This document shows, in pieces, positions 46,400 through 57,575 of a stretch of 64,000 nt of DNA; positions within the stretch are counted from its first letter, which is position 1, and each line of letters opens with the position of its first letter. This stretch comes from Halichondria panicea. Its lineage: Eukaryota; Porifera; Demospongiae; Suberitida; Halichondriidae. The notes beneath the pieces are model-generated. The model ran no database searches and was not told the origin of the DNA. It was given only the letters and a program-made list of their open reading frames with translations. The stretch is taken from NCBI RefSeq assembly GCF_963675165.1, contig NC_087382.1:434001-498000 (forward strand), in the 5' to 3' direction. The translations under genes and the position numbers were made by a program.

Positions 46400-47130
46400 C
46401 CGCACTACTGGGGGCAAAGGTCAGGGGTGAAAAAACCAAACAATAGCACAGAAGACAATCAATCAGTCGATCTAGAACAAGCGTACAGACAACGAGACAT
46501 GTATCATGTATTTTACTGCACTACTTTACTGCACTTATATAACGAGTGATGCAAGCTGCACTGTGCTTCTCGCCATGTTTTGTTTCGAGGCCATGACAGT
46601 GCTTGTATTTAATACATGTAGAGTAAGTAACCTATCTTCGCCAGACACCTATAATCTGCGGCTATTGCACGAAGTACAACACAATTTTGCACAAAACTAA
46701 CTACATGGATCTACAGATGGGTAAAAAAGTAACAGCTCCCCAAAATTTGGAAAGAATAACTTGCTTGCGGACGGAATGGTGGTCATGAGAAATGAACTGC
46801 CGAATGTATCGATAATCGTCAGTGAGACATTTATCTCCGTCTTTGCACGCTTACCAAGCACTGAAACTACCAATGCAAACAAAAAAAAACTAACAATGCT
46901 TCTTGGCACAACTCTAACTAGTGAGCACTACTTGCAGCGTTAGCTGCAGATCGAGCCCCACCCAGCTAGGCATGACGAAAATTTTGCAAAAAAATAGTGC
47001 TGATTCAGCAATAATTGTGCACATATCTTCAGGGCGGCCTGAAATCGAGGCTAATCCCAGTTTTATTTGCCACAATTATTGCTGAATGTGCACAATTATT
47101 GCTGAATCAGCATTAGTTTTTTTAGGCCAA
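46400..47130. other. No gene recognised
   Basis: Contains two direct copies of CACAATTATTGCTGAAT (about 47072 and 47090) and a fragment of the 5.04-kb dispersed repeat. No coding motif. Confidence 0.4.
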
Positions 47131-47139
47131 GTCGCTTCC

Positions 47140-47383
47140 TAGTCGGGCGCCGCCGCCCTCTACCCTTGCCCGGAAGGAGGTCGGGAATCAAGCCTATCCA
47201 CAGTTTTGTTCTGTTGTTGGAATTCCAACAATTCCACCAGCTCCAATCAGATTGCAGTATCTCAAGGGGATTGATCACACCCACTCAACTGTACCACGTG
47301 TGAATTTTGCACACAGGCCAGAACAAAACTGTGGATAGGCTTGATTCCCGACCTCCTTCAAGGAGGGCGGCGGCGCTCGACTA
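47140..47383. mobile_element. MITE family C, copy 2 (Mutator-like)
   Basis: A 244-bp element starting TAGTCGGGCGCCGCCGCCCT and ending GGGCGGCGGCGCTCGACTA, flanked by a perfect 9-bp duplication GTCGCTTCC (47131-47139 and 47384-47392). It shares termini with the copy at 5770-6038. Confidence 0.88.
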
Positions 47384-47535
47384 GTCGCTTCCAGTCCTAG
47401 CAGTGATAACTTGAAAAAACCTACCGAATTTTTCGATTTTCGTCAGAACGTACCGATCCTCGTTTTTGTCAAACTACACAGCTAGAGCTAACTGACACAA
47501 GCTGAGTACAATCTAGATAGAGTGCAGTATAGAGT

Positions 47536-47724
47536 GGAGCAATTCCCAGAATCAGGCGACCCTGCAAAGCGGAGCTACACTTGTTTCTTTGTGAGGGTTG
47601 TAAGTGCTGAGTCAGCAATATTCTAGCTATAAGCGCTAGTATATAGCGCCTATAACAACCTCAAAAAGAAACAAGTGTAGCTCCGCTTTGCAGGGTCGCC
47701 TGATTCTGGGAATTGCTCCACTCT
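47536..47724. repeat. Hairpin with 65-bp near-perfect arms
   Basis: Left arm about 47536-47600 (GAGTGGAGCAATTCCCAGAA...) and right arm about 47660-47724 are reverse complements around a 60-bp loop. An outer inverted pair GCTAGAGCTAAC / GTTAGCTCTAGC extends it. Transposon end structure or structured RNA cannot be told apart. Confidence 0.8.
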
Positions 47725-47734
47725 GTTAGCTCTA

Positions 47735-49170
47735 GCTGCTAACGGTATATATTCTGCTGAATTTTAGACTGATATTAAACAGGTGGCTAATAACAGGACA
47801 TAGGGCCTCAGAACAAGTTTTTAGAATCTTTGGACCGATGCCGTCTAGCCCCGTTGCCTTGGAAGGATCCAGACGGGACAAAGCTGCGAGAACATCTGAT
47901 ACTGTAATATCTATATCGTTTACAACTGAGGATGGTTGGTTAGGTAGAAGCTGGACGGGAAGAGCTTTCGAGTGAACAGACACAAAAAAGTTATTGAAAA
48001 GGGATGCTTTGTCCAGGTCAGAGGTGACCAAAGTAGATTCATTGTGCATGCATGGCGCTCAGTAGCCCATCCGATCTTGAGGTGCTTCTTATGTACTTGA
48101 AGATTTTATTACTGTTGCTAGAGGCAAATTCACTGACAAGTCTAGATTCATATAGTTGGCTTTAGTGACAAACATGCATGTGAGAGGAAAGTTCTTGATC
48201 TGCTCTTTCTAGTTTATTGATGTTATTAGGTGTTCCGATGAGCCTCGCTTTCTTTCGTGCCGAGCGGACTCTATTGATGAGATGCTCGTTTGAATTATAC
48301 CACATTGGGTAATTTTTCCTGGCTCTGAGCTTGACTGTGGGGGCACACTGTTGAATAGCTTCTTTGATAATTGAACTGAGCTGGTTCCAGATATCTTCCA
48401 CGTCAAGACAGGACATAATCCCTGCGAAGTCGTAGTTGAATAGATAGTCTACCAAGCGTAAATAGTCTAGTCAATGGTATATCTAGTTTTTGAGGCAGCT
48501 GAAGAGATTCTGGCGTGTGTTGATAGCAGAATTGAGACTAGATGATGGTCAGTGTTGAGTCTAGGTATTTGGGAGGCATTGACAGTGTTTACAGCTTCGG
48601 GTGTGTTTGTGAGCACTAGATCTAGGCAATTGCCTTTAGAGTGAGTGGGACCCGTGACTAGTTCGAGTGACTAGTTGGGTAAGGTTGCAGTCAAAGACAA
48701 AGTCGCAGAAGAGGTTAGATGAAGCACAGTTTCCTGATAGTATAGGGGCCAATTAATATCTGGAAAGTTAAAAATCTCCAATTAATGAGTATGATGCTGT
48801 GATTGCAGGCCAATTGCGAGATAACCGAAATAGAGTCAGTTAATTTGCAAAACTCAATTATTAGGAGGGAAGTACGTAACACAGACAATGTAGCCAGTTT
48901 GAATCACTTCTGCAGCAACGATTTCCAGGTTAGGAGGGAAAACGATAGGTTTGGTAGGAATAGAATTGTGGACAGCTAGAAATACACCTCCATGCACCTC
49001 TCGAGTCTCTATCTCTGCGAAAAATTGAATAGTCATAAGGTAAAATTTCATTGTTCGTGATGGAATTGTTGAGCCAGGTTTCTGTAATGCCTACTATATT
49101 GCGTATCGGGGAGGGATAAGTAAATCCATGATTGAAAGATCAGTAATTTGTTCACTATACTAGACTCTAC
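47735..49170 (-). pseudogene. LINE: endonuclease to start of RT, degraded
   Basis: On the minus strand: APE-type endonuclease pieces NIVGITETWLNNSITNNEIL and GGVFLAVHNSIPTKPIVFPP with YFPPNN (about 49110-48860), a linker block VEDIWNQLSSIIKEAIQQCA and KNYPMWYNSNEH (48455-48162), and the RT N-terminus LSRLDPSKATGLDGIGPKIL (48049-47732). Frame changes occur and the RT palm is absent. CR1/Jockey-type order. Confidence 0.8.
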
Positions 49171-49747
49171 GTAAATTGATTGAGTAGATCTGCAGTTGTG
49201 ATAGATCTAGTCACTTGGGGTTGGAGTTGCTGGGAGATACCTCCGACGAATTTGTTTGCTCAGGTGGCAGAGGTTCGTCAGTCTGCTCTGATTGATCACC
49301 TTGTACTCGAAGTTGATAACTTCGCCACAGGGGTGTTCTGTGACGATTTACCTATAGTCTCGCACCAGCCCCGATTAAAATGTTATCGACCTAGCGTTAA
49401 AATAAAAAACATCCGGGGATGGCTGTGCAAGACTAATTTACCTGATTGCGACATTTTCTTCATTCCTGGATCCGCCCCTGGTTGCGATGATCTTACAATG
49501 ACATGTGATGCGGAATGAAGAATGAAGAATGAAGATGCTGTAGGGCTCTCGATTATATTATCAGTGAGTGCAGACATCTAGATAATTATCTATGGTACAG
49601 ACACTGACATGCACTGACACTCACTGTCACTTGCACTGTGTACTTTATAATAGATGTAAGTTATGTACATGCTTGATACATGTATAATTATGTTGATACT
49701 TGCACTTTGTTAGATAAAATTATTCCATACATTTATATACACAGAAA

Positions 49748-52700
49748 ATGTCTGACTATCTCACAATAGCAGATCTTAAGAAAGTGTACTTAGTCACGTT
49801 TGATGCTCGAGTTAAGTGGCGAAACATCTTGCTTGTTCTGGATGTATCCCCGGCTACTATCAACAACGTAGGTACGAAATGGCGTGACAATCCTGATGAC
49901 TGCTATCGTGAGGGACTGTCAGAGTGGCTAATAGGTGGAGAGAGAAGCTGGGAAGATGTGATGGGGGCTTTGTCCAGTCCTATTGTGGGCCATGTTCACA
50001 TAGCCAGAACCATTGAGAGAGACCATGTACAGTCTACTGGTGCAAGCCATCTCACGACTCAAAAGTTCCAGGGTACGTACCAATATAGCACTGTGCGTGT
50101 AATATCGATTTTTCGCATTTTTGTATTTTAGATGGTTCACTGACAGGAAGCTCGGACACAGTAGAGGCAATGAAGAGGGAATCAAAGGACACTCAACCAC
50201 TCAAGAAAGTTCGTACATGTATAGTGTGTGATTGAGGTTCCTAATTTTAGCCACTGCAATCATTATTACCCGAGGCGCATGTGGGCGGCCACGGGTATAG
50301 TAGTCGTCTCGTGTGTCTGTTTGTGATTTCTGAGCCTGCTCACATGGATGCCACAGCAGTACGTTTACAGCATGGATAGCCTTCCAACATAAAGTTACTA
50401 GTTATGCCTCGGTGTGCATGCGCAAGCGAGGTATACGGTAGTGTGTTTGTGTGTCTGTGTAGACTGCTATAGCTGCTCAAGGATGAATCAAGTGCAAGTA
50501 AGAGTTTCTATAGCTAAGGCTTCTAGTCATGTTTACTTGGATTTAATTCGTGGATTTGCAAAATAATGCTTCGTTCTCGAGTTATCTCTTTCCTTGGCAA
50601 TCTGTTGTAGAAATTACAACAATGGGTAAGGAATCGTTATGATGAATTAGATGAAGTTGTATGTGAGCTCCTCCCTGACAAACAAACTGTAGTCTAGGTA
50701 ACCGCCTTATCAGTCAAGTAGGCTAAAAATCTGTGTCCTTTGATGTAAGCTTTGATGTCTCTTTGTGCATATGTAGTTATAAAAAAAAAAAAAAAAAAAA
50801 AAGAAACCTTTGACTAGCTAGGAAGAGTAGCAGCAGTAGTAGTAGCAGTGCAAGCAGGACTAGACTAGATTAAAAAGTTGATGGAAAGAATAACTGACCG
50901 TTCGGACGTCACCTGGCTGCCAGACTTTCATCTGGACTCTTCCCCCTGAGTAGCTGGCCTTTCTCTAAGCCACAAAACTGAGCAAGAAGCTGAAGAAGCA
51001 GCTAGACAGAGACATGTACCTAGCCTTGAGAATTGGGAGGCGTGGCTCAACTAGTTAGCCCAGCCCAGAGGAATTGTTACCGTGGGTACTGAACAACCGT
51101 AGAAGTAGGGCTACCCCTGGCTTTACTGAATTAACTAGCTGTGTCTGCTGTCTAGTTGGACCAGATTTAGCTAGATAATGGGGTAGAGAATAGTTGAGCG
51201 GTGCTGTGTGTAGCTTGAACTGTACTGGCTGGCAAGAATCTAGTAAGCACCCTATGCACTGATAACTCGTCAGAATGGAGGGTATGTTCTAGGGATCTGG
51301 ACAGCTGTACATCCAAAGGAGCCAGGGAGTGCCAATCATCTTCTCCCAGTCTCTGACACGCTAAACAAAAGGAGCTAGAACTGGGAGTCCCAGCTAGAAT
51401 TGCTAGCCGGATCTAGACTAATAGAATGACATGGAGGAGTGGTGAGGCCGGATCCACACTAATTGATCGACCTAAAGACGCTCCTGTTCCAGATTTCACG
51501 AATGGCAAGGAAAGGGTTATGCCTAGTTTTGCTTAGTTATACTTGGAATGCCATTGCAGCCTTTTCAGAAGAGCACGTAGCCAAACTTGTTTACCGAGTG
51601 TTGCTACTCTACTTAGTAGTTAGCTCTGCACTAGAACGCTAGCTATTGGTAGCTGCAAGAGTGAGAAGAGAGCTGCAAGGCTCTGCTGACTTGCAGCCAT
51701 TAATTTTAGGCTTGAACTCTTGGCATAGATCGTTTTTAACAACAATCATCGTCGATCATTACCCACTCCTTAAGTTTCCCTGAATTTTGCATGCAGTAAA
51801 ATTAAAAATGTTCATCATGATAATTATAATCAATGTGTGTAGCTTAGTAGCTTTATGTTATGTAGCTTTGGCACCTCCACCGAGGCATCAGCACCCGCGG
51901 TACTTTCATTTTAATAGTGGCATGCAGATTTATGCTTCGTTGTCGAATAAAAGCTAAGAAGCTTGAACTTGCACATTTGCCACAGAGGTTAGTAGGCAGC
52001 TTTAATTCGAGGCACTATTTACAGCCATGAAACATTATTCAAGGGAAGAGACTCCGGGCTTCTTTGCTGGCTACTACATGTGAGCCTACTTCGGTCCCAC
52101 TGCATGCAATAACCGACACCTGGTATCCTACTTTTAACACTCCATGCAGGCCTGCTCTGCTGTGATGTCCCAATCTGAGCTGCTCTGACCTTCCCGTGGC
52201 CTCAAGAGTCTCTGAGTGTTTTCTGAGCCTTCGTTGCTGCATGAGTGTAGCCTAAATAACGGTCCAGGACTCCCAACCCAGATCTCCAAGTGCATGTCAG
52301 ATTTGTATTAACATTTTAGGTTGCTTCTTTCTGCTGGCTCTGCCCTAATCCTATAGTCTTAGTGTATGTCTGACCATGCATCACTACCATTTTCAAAGCC
52401 TTTTATCATAGCGTTCAAATCTTATTTTCCTCTGTATAGTTTAGGTAGTTGCTGCTAGGCTCTTCCGTGTTCATGTACGTACCGTATCATTACCTGTTTG
52501 GTTGTGAGACGTAAAATTAGCCAAGGGTTAGCACTTAGCGGGTACAGTAGTCCGTTTTGGTATTTGTGAGGTTTCAAGCTAAAGGGGTCCAAATAGCGAG
52601 GGTTTACTATAATAATTTATTATACAATATCTTATGCACATGTCAAACTAATGCCCCACCCTGGATAGGTGGGGATTAGACCAATCAGCTGCAAATAATT

Positions 52701-54892
52701 ATCAGGATTTTGGATATGGGGGGGGGGAATTGGGCAAATATTAAAAATGTATATAGGAGCGGCGAAGTCATCAGAATTATAGCAGTACAAATGAATCTAC
52801 CAGATCCTTGGGGGCGGGCGAATTACCCCCCTCACCTTCCTCCCCCCCCCTCAATGCAGCCCTGATTATGTAGATCTACGTCGAATAAAGGTCGCGTGTT
52901 AGAGCTAGGCAACGTGCAAGTTCAAGCTTTTTAGCTTTTGCTCGCTTTTATACACAACGAAATTTTAACATCGAAATCTGCCACATTTAAAACTGTTGTG
53001 TGGAGGCTATCCATGCTATAAACCCAGTGTGGGCAGTCCAACATCTCTAGTACTGCATGCCCATGCTCATTTTCACCCTTCTACCACTCTTCTACCCTCA
53101 CACGACTTTCCCGATACAGGCTACATATATTTATCAAGCTGGCTGCTGTAAAGCTTCTTCTCCTTTTTTCCTAACTCTATATACGTCTATTTCTTTCTTT
53201 ATTCCTCCAATTAATACCGTATTTTATCTCATTGAACAAATAACACACTTATTAAACGATTGTGATAAAGAACAGAAAGAAAGAAAAAGGAGAGCCTGTG
53301 TAGAGGCTATAAGATCTACCACATTTGTACTAAAACTAAAGCGCTTCAACTGACACTTGAGATTATATGAAACACAGTACACCGATGAGTTGCACAATCT
53401 TAGCTATTATGAAGTACTAAAGATATCATAGTGTGAAAAAAGAACGTTTTGTATTTTCACAGAAGTCTCTTTTCCAACTGATGCTTATCATTAGGGGGCA
53501 TGAGAATGACGTTTTAGGGGGGCTCTGAATATCTTGCAGTGATCATAATTCATGACCCATTGTTTCCTGCGTGTGCTCAGCCGTAACACGGATTAGCATA
53601 AAAGCTCTCAGATATCATTTGACGCTACTTCCGTTTCCAATCCCTCTCCCTTTTTAATGGTTATTTGCAATAAATGCTCTAAAATAGACTCGGAAGCTTA
53701 AAACTGGGTGTGTGGTCACTGGTCAGTAATTAGCAAATTGCTGATGGAGATGATGTTTCGAGGAAACACAACTTTCTTATTTTGACCAAGTTACCCGGCA
53801 AAACTGAAGCCTCGTTTCAAGGGCGAAAAACAGATAGTTTTTTAAGCTTCACTGCGGATGCAATGTAAAAACATTACGTGCACCTAGGAGTCGCCTCTTC
53901 AGCTAAATAGAAAAAGTGATTTATTGTACATGCACAACACCTATTAGTAGACACTTCATTATTCAGGGTCCCCCTCCCAGAGAGTTGAGACCTCCACTCA
54001 CTCTGAAATGGAGGAGAAGAGGAAAAGACATGCCAATTAAGATGGGTGGCTCGATACAGAGTGTTGTTATCGGTGACACGGTGTATGTTGGTGGAGGTGC
54101 TGCAGACAATGATCGGGATGAGTGTACAGTAATGAAGCTCGAGCAAGATCAATGGACCGAACTACCAGAGTACACTACTAAGTGGTTCGCTATGACAACA
54201 CTCGCTAATCGACTAGTGCTGGTGGGAGGACGTGATCCACTAACCAAAAAAAAACTAATAAACTTGCAGCCTTTCATTCAGGGAAATGGACTTACCCGTA
54301 CCCACCAATGAACATTGCTCGTCATTCCTCAACAGCTGTCTCCTTCAACAACTACATCATTGTAGCTGGTGGACAAGATGATAAAGGACGTACCTCCTCT
54401 GTGGAGGTGTTGGACGTGGCATCAAGAAGATGGTACATTGCTCAGTCACTACCTAACCCACGAGCAGTACCAAAATCGACTCTCAATGTCATAGGAAACA
54501 CTCTCTATCTAATGGGAGGGTATAATCAGACGGGGATGACGATCAAGACTATGCATTACGTCGACCTCAATGACCTCCTTGCAAAAGCCAAATACAACTT
54601 GGACACACCCACGCTATGGCAAATGACACATGATGCACCCCTCTATGTATCAGCTCCTCTTTGTGTTGGGAGGTCTTTATTAGCCGTTGGTGGATGTGAC
54701 AACAAGGGTAACCCAAGTTCATCGATCCTCCTCTACCAGCCTGACACCAGGAGGTGGGTGAAAGTGGGGGACCTGCCTACTGCACGATACCACTGCACAT
54801 GCTCAGTACTACCTAGTGGAGAAGTCATTGTTGCCGGAGGACAGACAAAACGTTGCATTCAAACTGTGGACTTCTTCTCTGTATGTTCTTAG
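49748..54892 (+). CDS. Locus 4: Death domain - Kelch protein without kinase (frameshifted)
   Basis: Exon 49748-50072 (325 nt, Death domain, phase 1) joins directly in frame to the linker exon 50132-50208 (DGSLTGSSDTVEAMKRESKD), then to the Kelch exon 53967-54892. No kinase exon exists in the 59-nt intron between the first two, or elsewhere in the locus. In other loci the kinase exon is phase 1 at both ends, so its loss keeps the frame. The Kelch exon has one base too few: nine A at about 54246-54254 where ten would restore the family frame (LINLQPFIQ instead of NKLAAFHSGKW). Codons before and after are otherwise intact to a stop at 54890-54892. A sequencing error, a polymorphism or a dying gene are all possible. 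The last intron contains nested MITEs. No coiled-coil exon. Confidence 0.75.
50404..51907. mobile_element. MITE family A copy with nested insertion
   Basis: It starts ATGCCTCGGTGTGCATGCGC and ends CACCGAGGCATCAGCACCCG plus GCGGTACTTTC. The copies at 30055 and 58456 show that 50586-51515 is an additional element inserted within it. It lies in the last intron of locus 4. Confidence 0.75.
50586..51515. mobile_element. 930-bp element nested in MITE A, TSD GTTAT
   Basis: Flanked by GTTAT on both sides (50581-50585 and 51516-51520). The ends CTCTTTCCTTGGCAA and TGGCAAGGAAAGG are imperfect inverted repeats. The interior has an A22 run (about 50780-50801), a short open block (LQQWVRNRYDELDEVVCELL to a stop near 50697) preceded by TTGTAG, and the dispersed repeat shared with 24.54 kb. 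Family unknown. Confidence 0.65.
51916..53870. other. No gene recognised (locus 4 intron)
   Basis: Short frames (52039-52242 minus, 53057-53353 plus) have no recognisable motif. The stretch has poly-G and poly-C runs at about 52719-52860. Confidence 0.4.
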
Positions 54893-55598
54893 CCATTTTG
54901 TATTGTTTTACTTGTCAGCTAGAATTGTGATTGTAAATAAATTATAGTATTACAAACGACGTGTGTTATGTTATTGTTTTACTTGTTATGTCTTTCCATG
55001 AGTTAATACAATTTTTTTCACCTACATAGCATGTGTACGCTTTCGAATAACGGATAAAACCAATAATTATAATTATAGTTCTTGCACCATACAACTTGCA
55101 ATATTGTCCGTTATTCATGCAGACGTTCCACTAGCTAGCTGTCTATCATGTGCCTGCACAATTGGTACAATAATTATGCAGGCACATTAATTTAATTATT
55201 GCAGTGACTATATATAGGCTGATTTTTATTGAAATTGAGTGTATTAAGAAGAACTACCATTTTTTATAAAAAATCTCGTGAATTGCACCTTCCAAAATGT
55301 GTGAATACCTGATAACACTATTACCATTACTATGTTATGTGCGTTAACTGTGACCAAAAATGACTTATCTTCAACAACAGTTTTGAAAATGCTGCATGCC
55401 TATTGTAAGAAGGCATCATTGCATGGTATCAACTAGAAACTAGGTGGATATTTGGTGTGAACTCATTCTAGCTCCGATTACAGAAAAAAATGCTCAAAAA
55501 ACGTGATTTGAATGCTTACTGTACAAAATTTGTGATAGCAGCCCTAAATATCCAGCTTATTTCTATTGCACTGTAGTAAGAGCTTTCTTTTGATACTA
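54893..55598. other. 3' flank of locus 4, no gene recognised
   Basis: AT-rich with GCAGGCACATTAATTTAATT-type inverted segments near 55145-55195 (GTGCCTGCA ... TGCAGGCAC). No coding content supported. Confidence 0.4.
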
Positions 55599-55680
55599 AG
55601 ATTCGATCCCAGGCCGAGTTTTCGCTTTTATAACGGTTAGGCGAACAAAAAAGCGAAAACTCGGCCTGGGATCGAGGCTA
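55599..55680. mobile_element. MITE family D, minimal hairpin copy
   Basis: TCGATCCCAGGCCGAGTTTT and AAAACTCGGCCTGGGATCGA face each other around about 35 bp. Right end GAGGCTA; left end degenerate. No clear target duplication. Confidence 0.7.
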
Positions 55681-55849
55681 GTAAATAGCAAGCTAACGTA
55701 CACAACAATACAGTAACCATGGCAACGATGTTATCATCCTGATCCATTTTATGTATACAATATGAATCCTGAATAAAACATACACCATGACAATGAATTG
55801 GATTGCAATGCCACCTCATGGCCTATACTTATTGGTGAAACAGCCTATT

Positions 55850-57405
55850 CTGAGTGTCCTTTATCGAATTACATTGCCACAGACACAGACAATAATAGTT
55901 CTTGGTTGGGGTCTTGTTCGACAATAGGGTGGACGCCTTCTCCCAGAATCCAAAGTCTATCTCCTCTTCCGAGTCAGACAGTGAGGGGTGGGGCTCGGGA
56001 ACTGAGGAGTTAAAGAGTCACATGGTCAGAGAAATGAATCAACCAAATGAAAATACGTTGATGAAATTGGAGAGTGCAGTACATGTACTTGCAAAACACG
56101 ATGACCCTTTACCTAGTATGCTCCAATAGTGACATATACATTACAGGACCTTTACCTAATCTGCTCCAATAGTGAGAGGTACTTCTCTTTGTACTCATCT
56201 CTCTCCCTCAGCACACGGGCCACCTCCAGCGCCACCTCCAGCCTCGACACATGCTCTCCGCTAACATCCCCCGGTATCACTGGAGGATCCTCCTCAAGGT
56301 CCTTATGTAACTTTTGAACATCGATCTCGGTGAATCGGGCTCTTGCAAAGCAGACGCTGAGGACTCGACAGTCGCCTTGTCTGTGTGTGGCAGGAGGAGT
56401 GAGGGGGCGTGTGTGGTGTGTGTGCAGAGACAAGGGTAACTAATGCAATCAAGAACCCAATAAAAGTGAAGGTGAGCTCAGCAGCTGCAAAAGAGCCATT
56501 GAGCACATAAGTTCTGCGTTTCACTTGTTTTCTAAATGACGGACACTAAAAGCTTTCTTATTAGGCACTCTTCAATTATAAGCGCTCATATCGTTCCTGG
56601 GATGATAGGCACCTCTGCTTAATAACACACGTCTACGTGTATACAAGTCAACAAAGCTCTCAGAAAGAGACCTACAATGTGTATAGTTGTCTGACATGCT
56701 ATCACTCACTTTTCCAGCATCAGTTCCTCATTGTCTATAATGATCTGATCCACTCCGGGTGTGTTGCTACTGCTGGTTGCTAGGTGGAGGTCCGCTAGTA
56801 AGCCTTCCTCGTTGGGATCAAAGTCCACCTCACCTGGTTGGTACAAATCCTCAGGTCTGGTAGGGAGGGAAATACATGAACAGTAATAGTGTACCTGAAT
56901 TCTGGCTAAAGCAATAACATTATTATAACTCTACAAACACAAACACATCTTCAAAACTATACATGTAGCAAAGGCAATGGCTTCAAGCAACTCCACTATA
57001 ACACAAGCACTGGCAAAGGTCAAATACTCGTGTCATTATAGGCCGTGACAGTGCTTGTAATACATGTACTCACGCACTCTTCAACATCATAACAATTTCA
57101 AACACATTTCTGCTATTCCGGACCATCCAAACAAATCAAAGCCCCCCATACATACAGTGTAAATGTTGGCAGTACGTACATATCCTATAGAGAAGCTCCC
57201 CCCTCACTGGATAGAACCTGTTAGGCTAATAACAACACTACCACTCACTCATCATCCAGTGTGTCATCAGACTCTGCATCTTTACCACAGCTTCGTCATG
57301 TCCTGATTGGCCAGGAACTCGCTCTCCTCAGCAATGGTCTCTTTCCATGGTCCTGGCTATGTCACTGTGGTCCACTATAGGACTGGACAAAGCTTCCACC
57401 AAATA
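55850..57405 (-). pseudogene. Convergent/divergent partner gene, copy 2, with Death-domain scrap
   Basis: Minus-strand pieces: 57405-57333 encodes ALSSPIVDHSDIARTMERDH, clearly the 3' end of a Death-domain exon. Next come SEFLANQDMTKLW and KDAESDDTLDDE (about 57330-57245). Exon 56856-56710 (PEDLYQPGEVDFDPNEEGLL, IIIDNEELMLEK) joins in phase to exon 56341-56156 (RFTEIDVQKLHKDLEEDPPV, LEVALEVARVLRERDEYKEK). The final exon, about 56000-55920, is SLSDSEEEIDFGFWEKASTL. The RERDEYKEKYLSLLEQI stretch is weakly reminiscent of the RH2 region of JIP3/4 scaffolds; this is only a suggestion. It lies head to head with locus 6. Missing exons and frame breaks suggest a pseudogene or an alternatively arranged gene. 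Confidence 0.45.
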
Positions 57406-57575
57406 CAGGCAATAGTTTGGCCAACTTCCTCCATGCTTTAAGTGTCAGACTACATTTTCTTTTTCTTGAAAGCATGTGGTTTGCTGATTCAGCAATATTT
57501 TTGCGAGATTGGAATTCTTTATACAAAAGAGGGCGTGTCTTGTAGCTTACAAAATAATGCAGAGATAAGATTAGA

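Noticed and set aside
50779-50801. A22 run as the tail of a retroposed gene
   Set aside because: It lies inside an element with its own duplicated GTTAT and inverted ends, and no processed coding sequence precedes it.
53874-54152. Minus-strand frames over the starts of Kelch exons (also at 6819-7025, 30719-30916, 61692-61889)
   Set aside because: They recur because the plus-strand exon is conserved; they have no codon logic, splice context or motif of their own.
56156-56341. Naming the partner gene as a JIP3/JIP4 scaffold
   Set aside because: Only a short coiled-coil stretch (VARVLRERDEYKEK) is reminiscent; the other exons do not match what I know of that family.
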